Under the pieces are notes generated by a model. That model was not told the DNA's origin, ran no database searches, and saw only the letters and a program-made list of their open reading frames with translations. Shown here piece by piece: positions 15,501 through 18,035 of a stretch of DNA of 18,035 bases; within the stretch, counting starts at the first letter, position 1; each line of letters starts with the position of its first letter. This DNA comes from a bacterium F11 (GTDB lineage Bacteria; Elusimicrobiota; Elusimicrobia; F11), in NCBI GenBank assembly GCA_002176905.1, contig MSYE01000177.1:1-18035 (forward strand), in the 5' to 3' direction. Both the position numbers and the translations under genes were made by a program.

Positions 15501-17915
15501 GGCTGGTGTCTTTATGACATTTGAAGCATACGTGTTCATCGGGAAATTGTTTTCCGCAATTCGGGCGGTGGATTCAATGGCGGGGATGGTAAAGTCACTC
15601 GAATCTTGAACCTCAAGGCCAAATGACGATCCTTCGGGAGCGGTGGTACTAATGCGAACCGTGACAAAGTAGTGCTGGAAGACATTTGTAATTGTTTGTG
15701 GATCCGATGTGAAATCAAAATCACAGATGTCCGAACCTCCAACGTTTGCAAAGGTACAAGTTGAAATAGGAGTTCCTGGCAAAGATCCATTACCATCACT
15801 ACTGATATCAAAGATACCATCCTTAAAGCCCATGTCTATCCATAAAGCCAACTCGGTTACTTCAGAATTTGGAATCGATCCAACTTTTCTAATTCTGAGC
15901 CCTTTCCAAGTAGAGGAGGTTCCCACACCAGAAGGTTTGACTTCCGTACGGACGCGAAGCATAGGAACCGGATCCGGACTATCAAGTGTATTTCCATCTC
16001 CCTGAGCCAAATTCTCTGCCACCAAAATGGAATCTTTGAAGGTGGATCGGCCTGGCCCAAAGGGCTCGGGTGCCATGTCCGCTGGTGTGACGACCAAACC
16101 GGTGGTGACAACAGATCCATTGGAAGGAGGAACGCCTGTTTGTCCATACAAATTGTTGGCATAGTCTGTTACCCGCAATTCCAATGTTTCTTGAATGAGG
16201 TCACGTAACGTAAAGGATCCCGTTGAAGTTGCGACAAAGGTTAAGCTGGAAATCCCAACACCATCCCCTGAGATTGTCACGTAATTCGTGCTTCCGGTAT
16301 GAGCAATCGAGATGGTACCCGAATAAGCAAATCCATTGTCTTCTCCCAATGAGGCTCCTCCATCAGCAGGATTATCAAAAATGTCTCTTGCCACCACATC
16401 AATCACACCCTCATTCCTAACACTTAATGGAGTGGAAATATCAAAAGGATGATGCAAAGAGAAATGATCGGTTTTGTTCGGCGTAACAACGGCGTAGGTT
16501 GTCGCCCCAATCAAGTCCACCGATTGGTCAACAGCGGATAGATTGGGGAATCCAACAATTTCATCTCTATAGAAGAAGTCCCGTGCCGATGTTCCAATTG
16601 TAAAGGTTAAGGAAAGGGCATTCACCCCAAAAATGGTTTGGAAGGAGCCCGAATCATTTGGAGTGACACTGGCTTCTCCCAAAGGCGAATCGGAGAAAAT
16701 GTCGATGACGTCTGTTGCCAATACCGGAGCCACGTTATTATATCTGTCTCTTGTCTCAATCCGAATATTGGGTGTGGTGACACCAACTTCATAGGATATT
16801 GTGGTTCCCGCAATCAGTTTCCGTACAGGAGTCGTAAAGACCAAATGACTCGGCGGAGCTGCAACAATGGTATAAGTCTGGATTGCCATTTCAAATCCAC
16901 GATCCAAGGACTCATCAATAGTTAGAGTATGGGTTCCAGCCAAATTGTCTGTTAAGTAATAAGTTGTGGTATGCTCGCCAATGGCGAGTTTCGCGACACT
17001 CGGCCCAACGGTAAATGACGTTGAATCAGGTGAAGAGAAGGCATAATCGCCGGTTGAGGTCGATACCAAATCAAATGCCATCCCTTGCCCAACCACATCT
17101 TCCACACCCAAAAAGATAGAGGTTGGATTGTCATAATTATCCTGCAATTGAAATTGCCGCGCTGTTGTTGTGGTTCCTGCCACAAAGGTAATGGCAGATG
17201 AGATGACCACAATCTTATTATCTGGACCCCAGGTTGGCAAAATCTCAACATAGTGATCCGATGTCACCCAGGGATTATTTTGAGCCGTACCACCAATCAC
17301 CGGTCGACTTGATGACAAGGCACCATAAAGTTCACTTGATCTTGTATCAAAGTAGTAGAAGGTGGCAGCATAAGAACCAGAAGCAATCTCCACGTAGGAA
17401 GTGGTGTTGGCCGCCACCCCAGGCAATACCGCTGGATACGAACTTAAAGTAAATCCAAAAGAATCATTTGTGGTTGATGGGGTTCGTGTACTTGTAAAAA
17501 TGATTCTTACCGTTTCTGTTGTTATGATGGGATTTTCCAGAGCATCCCATAACTCAAATTCAAACGGCTGAAGGACACCTTGATGGGTTATCTTGCCGGC
17601 TTCTAAGGTGATCTTTGGATTGTCCACACCAATCCTGGCCGTGGGTCCAGGATTAACGATCAACTGATGGACGGCCGGTAATAACGGAGCCGCTTCTGCA
17701 CGAACTTCCCATGTCCCAGTTCTCCCATCCTCACCTGTGGGATAAGATGCCATTTCTGTATAGAAGGTAAAATTAACTTGTTCGACCCCAATGGGGAAGG
17801 TAACAAATCCAATTTGGGTGGACTGATCTAGAGGTTCAGAGAAATAATAAGTCTTACCGGCATTTCCGTGAACCACGTTTTGGGCAGGTGGAAGTAACAG
17901 ACTGGCGGTTGTCAC
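9573..17915 (-). CDS. Giant surface protein with Ca-loop repeats and FlgD/T9SS-like end (5' partial)
   Basis: 2780 residues counted from GTG 17915, which is unlikely to be the real start. The frame stays open to 17954 and encodes DAFGNPTKETVT, a normal Ig-like strand, and no signal peptide is present, so the N-terminus lies beyond the window. Residues 1-615: four or more Ig-like domains (LQDNYDNPT, ETRDRYNNVA, VARDIFDNPA). About 625-2290: eight degenerate repeats starting near 625, 805, 977, 1302, 1561, 1738, 1910 and 2090. Each has a VPMLR-type strand, a W-x-x-(I/L)-(R/K) strand, a Ca-loop-like (L/I)-(W/F)-x-D-x-(G/N) stretch and a YFV-x-x-D strand. About 2305-2390: D-x-D-G-D motifs (DIDGDGISD, DIDGDGLIEVD, DFNNDGKPDE). 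About 2555-2675: FN3-like. About 2684-2780: NYPNPV, then IQIFDLLGYLVRQW and a final strand, a FlgD-Ig/T9SS-sorting-like domain. Inferred: exported, Ca-stabilised adhesin or surface filament, probably secreted with help of the neighbouring PorV-like barrel. Confidence 0.9.
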   Translation of the reverse strand: MTTASLLLPPAQNVVHGNAGKTYYFSEPLDQSTQIGFVTFPIGVEQVNFTFYTEMASYPTGEDGRTGTWEVRAEAAPLLPAVHQLIVNPGPTARIGVDNPKITLEAGKITHQGVLQPFEFELWDALENPIITTETVRIIFTSTRTPSTTNDSFGFTLSSYPAVLPGVAANTTSYVEIASGSYAATFYYFDTRSSELYGALSSSRPVIGGTAQNNPWVTSDHYVEILPTWGPDNKIVVISSAITFVAGTTTTARQFQLQDNYDNPTSIFLGVEDVVGQGMAFDLVSTSTGDYAFSSPDSTSFTVGPSVAKLAIGEHTTTYYLTDNLAGTHTLTIDESLDRGFEMAIQTYTIVAAPPSHLVFTTPVRKLIAGTTISYEVGVTTPNIRIETRDRYNNVAPVLATDVIDIFSDSPLGEASVTPNDSGSFQTIFGVNALSLTFTIGTSARDFFYRDEIVGFPNLSAVDQSVDLIGATTYAVVTPNKTDHFSLHHPFDISTPLSVRNEGVIDVVARDIFDNPADGGASLGEDNGFAYSGTISIAHTGSTNYVTISGDGVGISSLTFVATSTGSFTLRDLIQETLELRVTDYANNLYGQTGVPPSNGSVVTTGLVVTPADMAPEPFGPGRSTFKDSILVAENLAQGDGNTLDSPDPVPMLRVRTEVKPSGVGTSSTWKGLRIRKVGSIPNSEVTELALWIDMGFKDGIFDISSDGNGSLPGTPISTCTFANVGGSDICDFDFTSDPQTITNVFQHYFVTVRISTTAPEGSSFGLEVQDSSDFTIPAIESTARIAENNFPMNTYASNVIKTPAPVMLEADDIAAFYDNVQHLTAPQGHTSVGFLRLGFWTREFTGILDKIKVTRIGTGSDLDVDNLRVYLDGLDGTDGDGSFQTGADTLIDSTIVQFSTSAAEFNLNPNVLIDGTTKYLFVVMSVADSALIGSSLGVRIPARTDIILADGIMVDYMQDPSTQSFPILSSQPQIVATNDELNINPYPAAPAAATQGDASVPVVRLEMNSNDHSVILQGIRINRKNANQVNEAEDVSNIRIFYDVDGDTELNPTIDQIVSPLGDPIVFQSTLLDNDISNLATNIPVVSVADFPTAPGRLVIEDNTGNREVVLYSGVDAVFNEFTGVTRGAEGTVPVPHLATSKVDGQAYIPVLGAFDGQEILRNKEYKPQTVLTSDLGLSTGPISIGLGDTTELPPTGIIQIGSEFGIAYASKTATTVEGAVRLAPEIHGTGEVVFGQGRNKSFFITFDIDPLATPGRLAGKQTILGLDIPATSYVVVGSPDIVGPIPSFNAEIGDIVEFGDEVVVTSTETTHGLTLQQGTDNNPVLTIFMETELSEAFWNRLIVTSTGTGLPSDVELVKLWYDQDNNGLFSPALDLEVSSGTFGNAGDPFEARLRFTNREQLLVTPYRSLSENISRRWWITYDMEDLATPETTLATEVKVPADFSLTLTPPNFDQMMPDNLPYTSKLRTIIPSPRIVTVISSPIVSNQLGTFDVPVLDVPLGAIDTEIRLRPNTLMLPATGYVVIQSEVIYYGGKSPGALQNVQRGQLGSFAEAHPADVVVGSYYTQGEDNLGLLKLLVSCDGFQVRWFDLKLNRFLPPGSIKGNDNDITTIKVWRDNGNGTLDRDPATGTIPLGTEILVGQKPLGQGEDTGGSALIGLDDPSVGSPGFAVITAQQTTYWVTIDVDPTALYDDLVGLEIGSPTSLVIGALTENDDIHSVSRTGLPTKSAAFVIRPTLDEMEIELENMAPPDVFQAQQNIPMIRIFAKTNSNTAVWDRLRVDLYSDNGAVNGDVSSIKLFRDAGDDSYFTSDETSQTAKGSYINMISQGTENFTDGSTELLLEPQIIDTDGQYFFLAYDINALAQVAVNVGALIHSATYFNINFPDSGTFAIGVTEPYISGRSSIKEAIDIVTLGVDDIAKDLANQGGTYQASVNVPMLRFTLTTDISQAYWSAIRLERTGTSAQPEFPFGHNSDVKYVKIWRDINFNDVLDASDELLSGSTVSFNLSDDNDRIINIPLNSPILVSNRARSYFVSYDVGEGAEAEASLGVRIGDLSWITVSDPNLVSPDIRIIGSLEERSYPFETTPVPINAIQVAIAGQSLSPAQIPQASTGVPVMRFNMSTDRNFVTLRTIKFTQTGTIDVHPEGNGDVAKVSLWMDNGNEVFEPSIDSLLGESLHGATTDFVNGSALVHVNGSSGTIITMSPSLFFVSVDVGDLNIYGDSVKGHRFGIKINDFPDIGFIPATAGSHVSNDFASLLSNQTYILDQVAAIVPPVIVTPKIWADPYGDGFPSMDDGTGNPMPRQFGALNVPIIDIDGDGISDLIQDLATERWGVDIDGDGLIEVDMTRNGVLDVDFNNDGKPDEAIPDQNGDSIPEIDLSKDGYPEYGYIPEKWTKDTSRIFSKWGRVTTPLLDEYQVGLGVNNMSNNITDDLVPDGWFSTGKNNEYELSNLTLLAARVTKLAQSVPIERNPPFDLYVDDGAGFIQENGQINVGSEIMGYSLRVGNIFTVNKRGEDYGTPRHEHFLNEKVTNEGYVLRARAVTSGSVYGAETALKVIRVDVSPPNVPGTPVSDQELAGGEPSTSGVYSIKWSPSSDLESGVRAYEIQERVDNDPVWRTIRLVPSTQLSFLVGNNDNPANPPKEPGHFYTYRVRSVNQAGGISDWSPESEAASTGFPEEVITELTNYPNPVDTRQGPTNISYILNEDSTVNIQIFDLLGYLVRQWEFDAGQSGAKVGPNVLQWDGTDNSGGRASAGGYIMRIEVIGSKGSTVVIRKIGIIH

Positions 17916-17970
17916 GGTTTCTTTTGTGGGATTACCAAAGGCATCTCTTCTTTTTTAGGGATACTTCATG

Positions 17971-18035
17971 GCCCCCCCACCCCCCCCCCTCACCCCCCCG
18001 CCTGGCGGGTGCGCCCGCCCCCCCCCCCGCCTGGC
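17971..18035. other. C/G homopolymer-rich window end, probable assembly artefact
   Basis: The last 65 bases are almost only C and G, with runs of 7 to 12 C and two copies of CCGCCTGGC around a GGCGGG-TGCG-CCCGCC palindrome. The rest of the window is mixed and moderately AT-rich. An in-frame TAA at 17957-17955 beside an A6 run and this block cut the giant gene off from its expected N-terminus. Most likely a contig end with poor sequence rather than real biology. Confidence 0.6.

Overview
The window looks like a fragment of an uncultured Gram-negative bacterium. An outer-membrane PorV/UPF0164-type barrel, a giant exported protein with a FlgD/T9SS-like C-terminal domain, and a GEMM-I (c-di-GMP-I) riboswitch occur together. 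This set, plus an envelope FliG-like protein outside a flagellar operon and REP-like intergenic palindromes, fits candidate phyla of the Omnitrophota/Elusimicrobiota/FCB kind. No marker gene is present, so the phylum is a guess.

All convincing genes lie on the minus strand and are read from right to left. From about 17.95 kb down to 9573 runs a single giant surface protein (at least 2780 residues) whose 5' end is cut off by the window or contig end. The last 65 bases are C/G homopolymer-rich and look like an assembly artefact. The protein has Ig-like N-terminal domains, eight degenerate ~175-residue repeats each with a Ca-binding-like loop, a cluster of D-x-D-G calcium motifs, an FN3-like domain and a FlgD/T9SS-like C-terminal domain. 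A weak intrinsic terminator follows.

The 925 bases between 8648 and 9572 form a regulatory leader. It holds a candidate TTGACA promoter, a clear c-di-GMP-I aptamer (about 9031-9130), three hairpins, a textbook intrinsic terminator (8885-8934) and REP-like palindromes. A 9-bp pairing between the aptamer 3' strand and the base of the terminator stem predicts that c-di-GMP switches the downstream operon off.

Downstream of the switch come four genes: a PorV-like outer-membrane barrel fused to TPRs, an inner-membrane protein combining a FliF-C-like periplasmic part with FliG middle and C-terminal domains and a TPR, and two long coiled-coil proteins. The second coiled-coil protein carries a proline/glycine-rich head. 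The last three are spaced 28-30 bases apart and are probably co-translated.

Taken together the cluster has an adhesin-like giant protein, an outer-membrane shuttle or pore, an inner-membrane rotor-like protein and cytoplasmic filament-forming proteins, all behind a motility/biofilm second-messenger switch. The inference is a non-flagellar, c-di-GMP-controlled surface motility or adhesion machine. The domain assignments are seen in the sequence; the joint function is not proven.
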